Made by a program: the position numbers and the translations under genes. Positions 9,023 to 16,837 of a DNA stretch of 36,691 nt are shown here, piece after piece; the stretch's first letter is position 1, and every line of letters begins with the position of its first letter. Origin of the DNA: Bacteroidota bacterium. GTDB lineage: Bacteria; Bacteroidota; Ignavibacteria; SZUA-365. The notes below the pieces were generated by a model. The model made no database searches. It was not told where the DNA came from and worked only from the letters and a program-made list of their open reading frames with translations. The stretch covers positions 1 to 36,691 of the forward strand of contig JARYLZ010000024.1 in assembly GCA_029907355.1 (NCBI GenBank), given 5' to 3'.

Positions 9023-9475
9023 ATGGATATCGTTTCGTTCGTTCTCCGCTACGCCGGTCCGCTGACCGCCGTCGCCTTTCTCGCAGGGCTGGCCTTCTTT
9101 ACGATCGGTCTGCGGAGGGGAGGGGGAATCGCCGCTTTCATTTCCCGAGGCGTGTCCCGTTTATCGGCGGCAATCGTCATGAACACGGCATGGGTCATCC
9201 TCGGCATCATCTTCACCGCATTTGCGCTCCACACCCAGACGAATTTCCCCTGGCGGTTTTTCCCGGATGTCGATCCGCGCATCGTGCCGGCTCTTCGACT
9301 CCTCTCCGTTCTGTTCTGGCTCGCAGCAGTTTCCGCTTGTTTTCTTTCCATCGAGAAGAAATGGGGAGACAGAATTCGGCGGAAAAAAGAGGCGGCGGAG
9401 AAAAGTTCGGACCGACACCGTGATTCCTCGGTCCCCGAACGTCGGGGAGAGGATACGAGCTTCCATCCACTCTGA
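9023..9475 (+). CDS. Small three-helix membrane protein, unknown
   Basis: A predicted protein of 150 residues with three clear hydrophobic helices (about 8-30, 48-69, 87-109) and a charged, mostly Lys/Arg/Glu C-terminal tail from 111. ATG 9023 is the first start giving a membrane-ready N-terminus; no ribosome-binding sequence is evident, which lowers confidence. No family is recognised. It lies 98 bases after the aldolase and 113 bases before the DUF2851 gene on the same strand. The opposite-strand reading of this region gives only basic, low-complexity sequence. Confidence 0.6.
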   Translation: MDIVSFVLRYAGPLTAVAFLAGLAFFTIGLRRGGGIAAFISRGVSRLSAAIVMNTAWVILGIIFTAFALHTQTNFPWRFFPDVDPRIVPALRLLSVLFWLAAVSACFLSIEKKWGDRIRRKKEAAEKSSDRHRDSSVPERRGEDTSFHPL

Positions 9476-9544
9476 ACGAAACGGCGATTTCGAGGGAACG
9501 AACACCGCCGGCAGCGGGGAACCACTCTCGCGTGTTCCCTGTTC

Positions 9545-9575
9545 ATCCGAGAAAAGCTTCTCTCTCTCATCGGAT
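9545..9575 (+). other. Hairpin immediately upstream of a ribosome-binding site
   Basis: ATCCGA (9545-9550) pairs with TCGGAT (9570-9575), and inside it GAGAA (9551-9555) can pair with TTCTC. The AGGGAGG ribosome site of the next gene follows directly at 9577-9583. It could modulate translation or be fortuitous. Confidence 0.3.
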
Positions 9576-9588
9576 AGGGAGGAAATCG

Positions 9589-10926
9589 ATGGACCGATGG
9601 ATTCCTGCTGATGCATGCATTCCAGGGGATTGGAAAGATCGAGGGGCGGAAAAAGCCCTGCTGGGGATACGAGCGAGATGCTCGGCAGAACCCCCCGCGT
9701 CTTATCACCGGCTCCCTCGCGTGCCGGAAGCACATGTCGTCCGTATTTGGGAAAAGGCGGTAAGGGAGCATAGACGTTTCCCTTGTGCTGACGGCGGTAT
9801 CGTGGAAGTGGTTTTTCCCGGCACCCCGAACAAGTTCGATGGGCCGGATTTCACGGGAGCCGTCCTGCGTGTGAACGGGCGGACGTTACGGGGCGAGATC
9901 GAGATTCACACGTTCGAGGAAGATTGGTCGCGACACGGTCACGACGGGGATCCACGGTACAAGGACGTGATTCTCCACGTCGCGATGTTCCCCTCCCGCT
10001 CGTCCCCGCTCCTCCCCACCATCTCGACGATCATCCTCGCGGAGGCGCTCGCTCGCCCGTATCGAAGCCTCTGGGCGGAAATTCTGCAAGGTGAGATCAC
10101 TCCCCCCCTGCCACCGTGCAAGGGATGGGGTGTCACCCGGAAGGGGAACCTGGTGGAAGCGATGCTGGTGCTCGTTTCCGCGGAACGGTTCCGGAGAAAG
10201 ATAGCCCGTGCCGAGCGGTCTATCGAAGAATGGCGCTTCCGATACGCTGGCGCGGAAGCAGAAAGAGAAGCGTTTCACGAATTGTCCGCCCGTGCATTCG
10301 GCTACGGAGGGAACGAGGAACTGTTCGAGCGCCTCGCCGGTCGTTTCCCTCTCACGGAAATTTCACGGCTCGCAGGAAAAGGTTGCGGCGAAATTGTCCG
10401 GGTTTTCCTCGAAGAGACGAAAGGCTGGTTCTTCCGGAGGAAAGGGGTGAGACCGGTCAACCGAGCGGTGAAACGCATCAAACAATTCTCGGTATGGTCG
10501 GTTTCCGAACTCCGGGGCGGTTGGTTCGAAACCCTCGAAGGTTTCGTCCGCTCGGGGACCGTCCGGCACGAGTCTCTCATCGGCTTCGTGTCTGAGGCCG
10601 CACGTGATGAACAGAGCGGTGTGCCCGCGCTCGGTGCGGATCGGGCGAAGGAAATCTGCGTGAACGTCCTCGCCCCTTTTTTCGCCGCCCGGGCACGCCG
10701 TCTCGGTGATGTCGAGATGCTCCGTGCCGGGCTGGTGTTATACCATCGCCTCCCGGCGGCGCCCGGCAACTGGAAAACGCGGGCGTTGGAGCGGTGCCTC
10801 CCTCTTCCCAACGAAATGTCGGGCGTGCGACAAGGGTGCATCGAATTGTATGACCGATTCTGTTCCGTTCACGCTTGCGGGGAATGCCTCCTCGGGAAGG
10901 CTTGCTTCGACACCGTCACCCCATGA
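9589..10926 (+). CDS. DUF2851 family protein
   Basis: A 445-residue protein of the DUF2851 family, common in Bacteroidota and Chlorobi and with no known biochemical role. Recognisable parts are the N-terminal GPDFTGAVLRVNG segment and GEIEIHTFEEDWSRHGH with conserved acidic and histidine residues, which look like a metal or nuclease-type active site, though this is inference. A helical middle follows, and the C-terminus carries four cysteines spaced C-x4-C-x2-C-x5-C (in RFCSVHACGECLLGKACF), a plausible zinc or Fe-S site. ATG 9589 is fixed by an AGGGAGG 6 bases upstream; the frame is open further upstream to 9532 without a ribosome site. The gene precedes rex but is separated from it by a promoter. 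Confidence 0.85.
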   Translation: MDRWIPADACIPGDWKDRGAEKALLGIRARCSAEPPASYHRLPRVPEAHVVRIWEKAVREHRRFPCADGGIVEVVFPGTPNKFDGPDFTGAVLRVNGRTLRGEIEIHTFEEDWSRHGHDGDPRYKDVILHVAMFPSRSSPLLPTISTIILAEALARPYRSLWAEILQGEITPPLPPCKGWGVTRKGNLVEAMLVLVSAERFRRKIARAERSIEEWRFRYAGAEAEREAFHELSARAFGYGGNEELFERLAGRFPLTEISRLAGKGCGEIVRVFLEETKGWFFRRKGVRPVNRAVKRIKQFSVWSVSELRGGWFETLEGFVRSGTVRHESLIGFVSEAARDEQSGVPALGADRAKEICVNVLAPFFAARARRLGDVEMLRAGLVLYHRLPAAPGNWKTRALERCLPLPNEMSGVRQGCIELYDRFCSVHACGECLLGKACFDTVTP

Positions 10927-10940
10927 ACTCCGCAGAGCCC

Positions 10941-10970
10941 TTGCTCTCTTTTCGAATTGAGATGTATATT
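10941..10970 (+). promoter_or_regulatory. Promoter of the leader peptide-rex unit
   Basis: TTGCTC (10941-10946), 18 bases, TATATT (10965-10970). The -10 abuts the Rex-like palindrome at 10971, so a repressor bound there would cover the start of transcription. Confidence 0.55.
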
Positions 10971-10988
10971 TAGTGAAAATTTTCTCTT
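10971..10988 (+). promoter_or_regulatory. Probable Rex operator (autoregulatory)
   Basis: The 18-base near-palindrome TAGTGAAAATTTTCTCTT has arms TAGTGAAAA and AAGAGAAAA (read on the other strand) that agree at 7 of 9 positions. It resembles the known Rex consensus (TTGTGAAn4TTCACAA): GTGAA is present on the left and TTCTC, close to TTCAC, on the right. It lies directly downstream of the -10 of the promoter driving rex, as expected for autorepression relieved at high NADH/NAD+. Confidence 0.55.
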
Positions 10989-11009
10989 TCGCATCTGTCA
11001 AGGATTTCC

Positions 11010-11081
11010 ATGAATCTTTTTAGACGAAAAAGGCGGCGGTATCGGCGTGGGATACAGGGGAAAAGGAGGAGGGCACGGTAG
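11010..11081 (+). CDS. 23-residue arginine-rich leader peptide upstream of rex
   Basis: A short ORF begins at ATG 11010 with AAGGA (11000-11004) 5 bases upstream, and ends in TAG at 11079-11081, directly followed by the ATG of rex at 11082. The peptide (MNLFRRKRRRYRRGIQGKRR then RAR) has 11 Arg and 2 Lys among 23 residues and no acidic residue. Its last codons (AGG AGG AGG) are the ribosome-binding site of rex. The arrangement suggests translational coupling or attenuation of rex by ribosome movement over AGG codons, or a genuine basic microprotein. Part of the arginine bias is a by-product of the purine-rich ribosome site, so coding is likely but unproven. Confidence 0.55.
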   Translation: MNLFRRKRRRYRRGIQGKRRRAR

Positions 11082-11756
11082 ATGGAACCGGTTTCTCCCC
11101 CGCCGAAAGCGGACAAGAACATCTCGAAAGCCACGTTTCGACGACTTCCGCACTATCACCAGATCGCCTCCACCTACGAGGGGATCGGGAGGAAATACAT
11201 TTCGAGCAAGGAATTGTCGCAGATCCTTCAGATCAACGAGACACTGGTACGCAAGGACATGGCCGATCTCGAGATCCGGGGGAGGCAGAATCTGGGGTAT
11301 GAGATCCAGACGATGCGCAAGATGATCGAGGATTACCTCGGACTCCAGGAAATCACCGAGGCCCTGATCGTCGGTGCGGGGCATCTCGGCAAAGCGCTCG
11401 CACTCTATCACGGTTTCGAGCCCTACGGGCTGCGGATCGTCGGTCTGTTGGACAACGACCCGGAGAAGATCGGCACTTCCGTCGGTCCGTACGAGGTCTT
11501 GTCGGTGTTCCGCCTCGCCAGTATCGTGGAACGGCACAGGATAAAACTCATCATCCTGACGGTGCCGAAGTCTGCCGCCCAGGAAGTGACCGACATCGCC
11601 GTTGCGGCGGGCGTCCGTGCGGTGTGGAATTTCACTCCGACGGAATTGCGTGTTCCCGAGGGGGTCTATGTCCGAAACGAGCAGATCATCGCGGGCTTCA
11701 TGACCCTTTCCTATTTCCTCAAGAGCATCTCCGAAAACGAGGGAGCGGGAAAGTAG
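11082..11756 (+). CDS. rex: Redox-sensing transcriptional repressor Rex
   Basis: A 224-residue Rex repressor. Residues about 18-80 form the winged helix (YISSKELSQILQINETLVRKD at 39-59 and the RGRQNLGYEI wing). The Rossmann domain carries GAGHLGKA (98-105), which binds NADH/NAD+. The C-terminal domain-swapped helix is MTLSYFLKSISE. Rex represses fermentation and respiration genes when NAD+ is high and releases DNA as NADH builds up. The start is fixed by GGAGGG (11068-11073) 8 bases upstream. A promoter, a Rex-like palindrome and a basic leader ORF precede it, so autoregulation is likely. It converges on rseP. Confidence 0.95.
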   Translation: MEPVSPPPKADKNISKATFRRLPHYHQIASTYEGIGRKYISSKELSQILQINETLVRKDMADLEIRGRQNLGYEIQTMRKMIEDYLGLQEITEALIVGAGHLGKALALYHGFEPYGLRIVGLLDNDPEKIGTSVGPYEVLSVFRLASIVERHRIKLIILTVPKSAAQEVTDIAVAAGVRAVWNFTPTELRVPEGVYVRNEQIIAGFMTLSYFLKSISENEGAGK

Positions 11757-11781
11757 CCTCGCCTGCTTGTGCGCACGTCCC

Positions 11782-11814
11782 CCCTGCCGCTTCTCATTGC
11801 GCGGCTGTGCAGGG
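11782..11814. terminator. Possible bidirectional hairpin between rex and rseP
   Basis: CCCTGC (11782-11787) can pair with GCAGGG (11809-11814), with inner CCGC/GCGG pairing. It lies in the 70-base gap between the convergent rex and rseP genes. There is no T-run, so it is at most a factor-assisted terminator. Confidence 0.3.
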
Positions 11815-11826
11815 ACGGGACGGGCA

Positions 11827-13140
11827 TCAATGGAAAATGTCGTTGTAGAGGACGAGGGCCATCAGCCCGATCAACAGGACCCATCCCGCGTTGAGAAGGG
11901 AAATCTGCACTTTCGCGGGGATCTCCCTTCGGGTGATCAGCTCGAAGAGGAGGAAAATGAGGTACCCGCCGTCCAGGGCGGGAATGGGGAAAAGATTGAT
12001 GACCGCAAGGCTGATACTGAGCACGGCCACGAGGCTCAGGAAGCTCGCGATACCGATTTCCGCTTGTTGAGCCGCGATCTTCGCGATTTTTACGGGGCCC
12101 CCGATGGATTCCCGGAAACTCGCCTTGCCGGTGATGATCTGCCAGATATTCAGGACGGTCAGGCGCGTGAGCGTCCAGGCCGAACCTGCACCGATGCCGA
12201 GGGCTTCGAAGAACCCGTAATGGATGGTCCGTCTCGGTCCTTCGATGTCCGTCGTGATCACGATGCCGATCTTTCCGTTCTCATCCGGTGTGACAAGCCC
12301 CTCCATTTCGTGTCCTTCACGGACCCACGTGATCCGCGTGGGTTTCCCGCGATAGTGCCCGAGCAGGGCGATGACTTCGGAGTGGACGAATACCTCCGTA
12401 TCGGCGATGGATACGATGCGGTCCCCCGCAGCGAGACCCGCGGCTGCAGCAGGCCTGTCCGGGTCGACAGAGGTAATGAGGGGGCGCGAACCGATGGGGA
12501 TCAGGCCGAGTTGTTTCCCGTCGAGGCTCGCCACGTCCGTTTTGCGCAAGGTGATTTTCTTCGCCGTGTCCCCCCGGACGAGATCGACGACGACGTCTTT
12601 CTCCGCACCCTCGATGGCGATGTTTTGCTCGATTTCTTCCCACGCGGTGACGGGCGAACCGTTGACGGCAGTGATGCGGTCCATCGGGCGGAAACCGACC
12701 GAGGCCGCCAGCGTGCTGTCTTGGACACGGCCGACCGTCGTCACGGAGTGCAGCTCGCGCCCGCGGTTCATGATGAGCGCCGAGAAGAGGATGACGGCGA
12801 GCACGACGTTCATGCCCACCCCGGCGGAAATGACGATGAGCCTTTGCCAGACGGGTTTCGAACGGAATTCCCACGGTTGGGGCGGCCGGTTCCGGAACTC
12901 GGTGTCGAAACTCTCGTCGATCATCCCGGCGATCTTCACGTACCCGCCGAAGGGGATCCACGACACGCAGTAATCCGTTTCGCCGAAGCGGCGGCCGAAA
13001 GCCCGGGGACCGAGCCCGATGGAAAACCGGTCCACCCGCATGCGGAAAAGCTTTGCCGTGGCGAAGTGCCCCAGTTCGTGGACGAGCACGAGAATGCTGA
13101 TGATGATCAGGAAATAGAAGATCTGGTTGGCGAATTCCAT
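11827..13140 (-). CDS. rseP: RseP-type site-2 membrane metalloprotease (M50)
   Basis: A 437-residue intramembrane zinc protease. HELGH (residues 21-25) in the first membrane helix and the NLFPIPALDGG motif (from about 382, Asp390) in the third supply the zinc ligands. Between them lie PDZ-like regions (GFRPMDRITAVNGSPV and GLAAGDRIVSIADTEV), and further membrane helices are at the C-terminus. RseP cuts anti-sigma factors or remnant signal peptides in the inner membrane as part of envelope stress signalling. The gene is one base downstream of the dxr stop (TGAcATG), so the two are cotranscribed and coupled, a common order in this part of the tree. The first 43 residues of the longer open frame upstream overlap dxr and are not used. 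Confidence 0.94.
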   Translation of the reverse strand: MEFANQIFYFLIIISILVLVHELGHFATAKLFRMRVDRFSIGLGPRAFGRRFGETDYCVSWIPFGGYVKIAGMIDESFDTEFRNRPPQPWEFRSKPVWQRLIVISAGVGMNVVLAVILFSALIMNRGRELHSVTTVGRVQDSTLAASVGFRPMDRITAVNGSPVTAWEEIEQNIAIEGAEKDVVVDLVRGDTAKKITLRKTDVASLDGKQLGLIPIGSRPLITSVDPDRPAAAAGLAAGDRIVSIADTEVFVHSEVIALLGHYRGKPTRITWVREGHEMEGLVTPDENGKIGIVITTDIEGPRRTIHYGFFEALGIGAGSAWTLTRLTVLNIWQIITGKASFRESIGGPVKIAKIAAQQAEIGIASFLSLVAVLSISLAVINLFPIPALDGGYLIFLLFELITRREIPAKVQISLLNAGWVLLIGLMALVLYNDIFH

Positions 13141-13141
13141 G

Positions 13142-14323
13142 TCAGGGATGGATGACGTTCGTGTTGATACGGGGGGGCGAGGACACGCGCCGCGCTGCCC
13201 AGACGCGCACTTCGCGGTCGGTGTCCACGATGTCTTCGAGATTCCCCGCGGGGCGGGTGGGGTGGGCATCGAGAGCGCCTTCGATCACGTCGGCGATGTC
13301 GGCGAAACCGATCCGGCCGTCGAGGAACGCTTGCACGGCGATTTCATTCGCGGCGTTGAGAACGGCGGGTGCGGTTCCCCCCTCGGCGAGAGCACGGTAC
13401 GCCAAGGGAAGGCATCGGAACGTGGCGAGGTCCGGTTCCTCGAAAGTCAGCGATCCGGCCTGCGCGAGGTCGAGTTTCGGCCACTCCGTCGCGAGCCGTT
13501 CGGGGTAGGAAAGCGCGTAGAGGATGGGCAGTTTCATATCCGGGACGCCGAGTTGGGCCTTGACCGACCCGTCGTGGAACTCGACGAGCGAGTGGACGAT
13601 GGATTGCGGGTGGATGAGCACGCCGATACGGCTGCCGGGGATTCCGAAAAGCCAATGGGCTTCGATGACCTCGAGACCTTTGTTCATCAGCGTCGCCGAG
13701 TCGATCGTGATCTTGCGTCCCATGCGCCAATTCGGGTGCGCGAGGGCTTCCTCGCGGGTCGCACGTGCGAGCGAGGCGGCGTCCCGCCCACGGAACGGAC
13801 CGCCGCTTGCCGTGAGAATGATGCGGGAGACGCTGTCCCGCGATTCCCCCTCGAGGCATTGCATGACGGCACAGTGTTCGCTGTCGACCGGGATGATCCG
13901 CCCGCCTGCGCGGGCACGGAGTGCCGTGATCGCTTCCCCCGCGACGACGAGGGTCTCCTTGTTCGCCAGGGCGACATCGTGTCCCGCCCGGACGGCAGCG
14001 GCGGTCGGGAGCATCCCTGCGAACCCGACGAGGGCGCTGAGCATGATTTCGTAATCGCCGCGGCCCGCGAGCTCGACGAGCCCCTCGATCCCACCGTGAA
14101 CCTCCACCGTCTTGCCGAGGCGTCCCCTCAAGATGTCCGCTGCTGCCGGGTCTGCGAGAGCGACGGCCTGAGGCCGGAATTCATGCACCTGCCGTTCCAG
14201 AGTCTCGACACTGCGGTGAGCGGCGAGGTAACGGACGCGGAATGAATCGGGGTGCGCCCGCACGACGTCCAGAGCGCTCGTCCCGATCGAACCCGTGGAG
14301 CCGAATATCGCGAGGGTCTTCAC
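13142..14323 (-). CDS. dxr: 1-deoxy-D-xylulose 5-phosphate reductoisomerase
   Basis: A 393-residue enzyme that converts DXP to 2-C-methylerythritol 4-phosphate with NADPH, the committed step of the MEP isoprenoid pathway. Visible are the NADPH motif IFGSTGSIG (6-14), ALANKETLVVAGE, the metal-ligand segment PVDSEHCAVMQCLEG, the LTASGGPFR loop and KITIDSATLMNKGLEVIEAHW. The start is taken as GTG 14323, with AGAGGG 7-8 bases upstream, because it gives the usual N-terminus right before the Rossmann motif; an in-frame ATG at 14371 would add 16 unlikely residues and overlaps a TATATT box. It heads the dxr-rseP operon. Confidence 0.95.
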   Translation of the reverse strand: MKTLAIFGSTGSIGTSALDVVRAHPDSFRVRYLAAHRSVETLERQVHEFRPQAVALADPAAADILRGRLGKTVEVHGGIEGLVELAGRGDYEIMLSALVGFAGMLPTAAAVRAGHDVALANKETLVVAGEAITALRARAGGRIIPVDSEHCAVMQCLEGESRDSVSRIILTASGGPFRGRDAASLARATREEALAHPNWRMGRKITIDSATLMNKGLEVIEAHWLFGIPGSRIGVLIHPQSIVHSLVEFHDGSVKAQLGVPDMKLPILYALSYPERLATEWPKLDLAQAGSLTFEEPDLATFRCLPLAYRALAEGGTAPAVLNAANEIAVQAFLDGRIGFADIADVIEGALDAHPTRPAGNLEDIVDTDREVRVWAARRVSSPPRINTNVIHP

Positions 14324-14374
14324 CGCACCATCCCTCTTCCCCACATATTCTTTCCTCCGGCATCCATGCATTCG

Positions 14375-14380
14375 AATATA
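14375..14380 (-). promoter_or_regulatory. Candidate -10 element for dxr-rseP
   Basis: Read on the minus strand, GTATATTCG (TATATT at 14380-14375) lies 51 bases before the GTG start of dxr. The same GTATATT core occurs before rex, the HD gene and the PD40/OmpA gene. A TTGACC lies further upstream, but at a 22-base spacing that is too long for a normal -35. Confidence 0.35.
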
Positions 14381-14923
14381 CGTATCCTTCAGGGAAATGC
14401 CGGGTCAATGGGCCGTCCCTTCCCGCTTACCGATCGATCGAAAGCGATCGTTCCCCATCCGACGAACAGGGACGATTGTTGCCCGAAATCGATGGATTCG
14501 GGATCGTCCACCGAGAGTGAGCGGAACGAACGGGACGGCGTCGACGCAGGCTGGCAATACCGAGGAAATCGTGCGAACCGGTAAACCACGTCCTGCGCAC
14601 GGTGTGTCACGCGCAAATATCCTCTCGGAAAGTCTCGATGCTCAGGCCGACGCGACGGCGTTCCGGTCCACGCATCCCGTTCGTTGAGATTGATGCCCCC
14701 CTCAGCGGGAGCGTCGGTAGGATTGGGGAGAGCCGTGGGTTTGAGCCTTCTGCTTCCTCGACATTTCCTATCCATACCGACGGTGCCGCCATCGAAGATG
14801 TGGACTTTTTCGTCTCTCCCTTGTCGGCCCTTCTCGATACGTACTCATTCGGGAGAAAGCATCGCGTCTCCGTACATGATCCGCTTCGAGGGGGTGGAGG
14901 GGAAGTCGAAAAAACGGAACCCG

Positions 14924-14952
14924 TTGGACGCCTCTGCGCTTTATCCTATAAT
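14924..14952 (+). promoter_or_regulatory. Promoter for the TPR/AsnB-like operon
   Basis: TTGGAC (14924-14929), exactly 17 bases, then a perfect TATAAT (14947-14952). This is the best sigma-70-like promoter in the window. The ATG at 14969 would leave a leader of only about 10 bases and there is no clear ribosome-binding sequence in it. Confidence 0.6.
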
Positions 14953-14968
14953 TGTCGGACGATTGAAA

Positions 14969-16837
14969 ATGTACGGCATACGGAAATACCGCTCGATTCT
15001 CGTATTTCTCGCCGTTTCGTGGGCGGCCGTACCGGCATGCGGACAAGTTGCGGACGAGCAGGCGTCGTATCGTCTCGCCCAGGTTTACGAGCAGGCGGGG
15101 AGGTTCGAGGATGCTCTCCGGTACTACGAGAGCCTCTCGCGCACGTCGCCCGGCAACCCGACGTATTTCGACGGCGTGCGGCGCTGCCTGGTCCAGCTCA
15201 AGAGGTACGCCGACGTCATCGCGCTCATCACGGACCGGATCGCCCGCTATCCCCGCGAGACGATGCTTCTCGTTCACCGTGGGACCGCCCGTCACTTGAA
15301 CGGGGACGAAGGGGGTGCGCAGGAGGACTGGGAAGAGGCGATCCGGCGTGAACCCCACAACGCGGGCATATACGCGGCCGTCGCGGATGAAGCGCTCCGG
15401 AATCGCCTGTACGACCTGGCGGTCCGCGTCTTGCTCCGGGGTCGCGATGCGCTCAAATCCCCTCAGATGTTCGTCATGGAAGTGGCGCGGGCCTACATGC
15501 TGGGCATGAAATACGACGATGCGATGCGCGAGTATATCTCCTTCGTGGTGGCGGTGCCTTCCGCGCTCTGGCAGGTCCAGCAACAGATCGCGCAGTTCTC
15601 CGAAATTCCCCAGGCGCTCGAGAGCGCGGTACGCGTCACCACCGCCGAGGCGAAAGCGAGGCGAGACAATCTCACCGTCCGTTACCTGCTCGCGTGGCTT
15701 CTCATGGAGCGCAAGGATTATGCCGCGGCAAAGAACGTCTACGCCGAGATCGACCGCCTCCACGGCGCGAACGGGTTCGAACTGATGGGTTTCGCACAGC
15801 GTGCTTTCAATGAAGGGGCGTACCGAGTTGCGGCGGAAGCGTTCCGGGAATTGCTTTCGCAGTATCCCCAGGGTGCGTTCGCAGCCGAGGCCGCCTTCAT
15901 GCACGCACGGTGCACGGAAGAACTCGCAGGCGCAGCGCCTCCCGCCGAACTCGATCCGCTCGTGTGGGAAAAGGGGTCGTCGCCCCCCGCCTCCGCGTAT
16001 GCGGAAGCCGTCCGCCTCTACGAGGATGTCGCGGCGAAGTACCCGCATCAGCAATTCGGTTTGGAAAGCCTTTACCGCATCGCATGGATCCGGTTTCACC
16101 GTTTCGGCGACGTGGACGGTGCGCTCGCTCTCCTGAAGGACATCGCGCCCCAGCGCCGAAACGTCATGGGACGGGTGGACGGGTATATCCTGACGGGGGA
16201 TATCTTCCTCGCAAAAGGGGACGTTCGGAAGGCCAAGGAAACGTATGCCGAAATCCTCGGGATGCGTCAGCTGAGCCAGGCGGAAAGGCAGAAAGTCGAG
16301 TACAATACGGCGGAGATCCTCTACTTCGAAGGGGATTTCGACGGGGCTCTTGCCGCGCTGGAACCCCTCACGGAGAACAGCGCCGACGACATTACCAACG
16401 ACGCGCTCTCCCTGGCGCTCTTCATCCGCCAGTTCCGTGTCCCGTCCGACGAACCGTTGAAACTCTACGCGCGGGCGGCGTTTCTCGAACGATGCCGGAA
16501 ACGCTCCGAAGCGGCCGAACTGCTTCGGCATCTCATCCAGCGCCACGCCGACTCGCCGTTGCTGGACCAAGCGTACGTAAAGCGGGCGGAACACCTTCGG
16601 AGCATCGGCCAAGCGGACAGCGCCCTTGCTGCCTTGAGCGTTTTCCTCGAAAAGTACCCGGATGCCGTGATCCGCGACCGGGCGTTGTTCCTCCTCGGGA
16701 CGATCTACGAAGAGGATGTGCACGACATGCCGAAAGCGCTCGAGACATACGAACGCATCCTTACCGAACATCCGCTCTCCAGCCTCGTCCCGACTGTCCG
16801 GCAGCGCATCATCGCACTCAGGAAGTCGCATTCATGA
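14969..16837 (+). CDS. Secreted TPR-repeat protein
   Basis: A 622-residue protein with an N-terminal signal peptide (basic n-region, hydrophobic core at about 9-22, ending near ACGQ; the cysteine could also be a poor lipobox). The rest is built of tetratricopeptide-type helical pairs, for example SYRLAQVYEQAGRFEDALRY, FDGVRRCLVQLKRYADVIAL, GDIFLAKGDVRKAKETYAEI and YPDAVIRDRALFLLGTIY. The layout resembles periplasmic scaffold or assembly proteins such as the YbgF/BamD/CpoB class. ATG 14969 is chosen because it starts the signal peptide and follows the promoter; the frame extends upstream to 14684 but that part is not protein-like. Its stop overlaps the next gene as ATGA, tying both into one operon. 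Confidence 0.88.
   Translation: MYGIRKYRSILVFLAVSWAAVPACGQVADEQASYRLAQVYEQAGRFEDALRYYESLSRTSPGNPTYFDGVRRCLVQLKRYADVIALITDRIARYPRETMLLVHRGTARHLNGDEGGAQEDWEEAIRREPHNAGIYAAVADEALRNRLYDLAVRVLLRGRDALKSPQMFVMEVARAYMLGMKYDDAMREYISFVVAVPSALWQVQQQIAQFSEIPQALESAVRVTTAEAKARRDNLTVRYLLAWLLMERKDYAAAKNVYAEIDRLHGANGFELMGFAQRAFNEGAYRVAAEAFRELLSQYPQGAFAAEAAFMHARCTEELAGAAPPAELDPLVWEKGSSPPASAYAEAVRLYEDVAAKYPHQQFGLESLYRIAWIRFHRFGDVDGALALLKDIAPQRRNVMGRVDGYILTGDIFLAKGDVRKAKETYAEILGMRQLSQAERQKVEYNTAEILYFEGDFDGALAALEPLTENSADDITNDALSLALFIRQFRVPSDEPLKLYARAAFLERCRKRSEAAELLRHLIQRHADSPLLDQAYVKRAEHLRSIGQADSALAALSVFLEKYPDAVIRDRALFLLGTIYEEDVHDMPKALETYERILTEHPLSSLVPTVRQRIIALRKSHS

Larger units (their letters stand above)
14324..14968. 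other. Divergent intergenic region between dxr and the TPR gene
   Basis: This 645-base stretch holds no convincing gene. It contains a TATATT on the minus strand for dxr (14380-14375) and a promoter for the TPR gene at its right end. A small hairpin CGATCG-AAAG-CGATCG sits at 14435-14450. ORFs on both strands translate to arginine- and serine-rich sequence without ribosome sites. At this length it could hide a small RNA, but I can point to no structural proof. Confidence 0.5.

Noticed and set aside
14389-14775. Possible minus-strand gene in the dxr-TPR gap
   Set aside because: 128 residues of Arg/Ser/Pro-rich sequence without ribosome site or recognisable fold.
14768-16831. Minus-strand open frame of 687 codons opposite the TPR gene
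   Set aside because: Mirror of a real coding frame; translation is Arg/Glu/Val-rich with no domain and no promoter or ribosome site.
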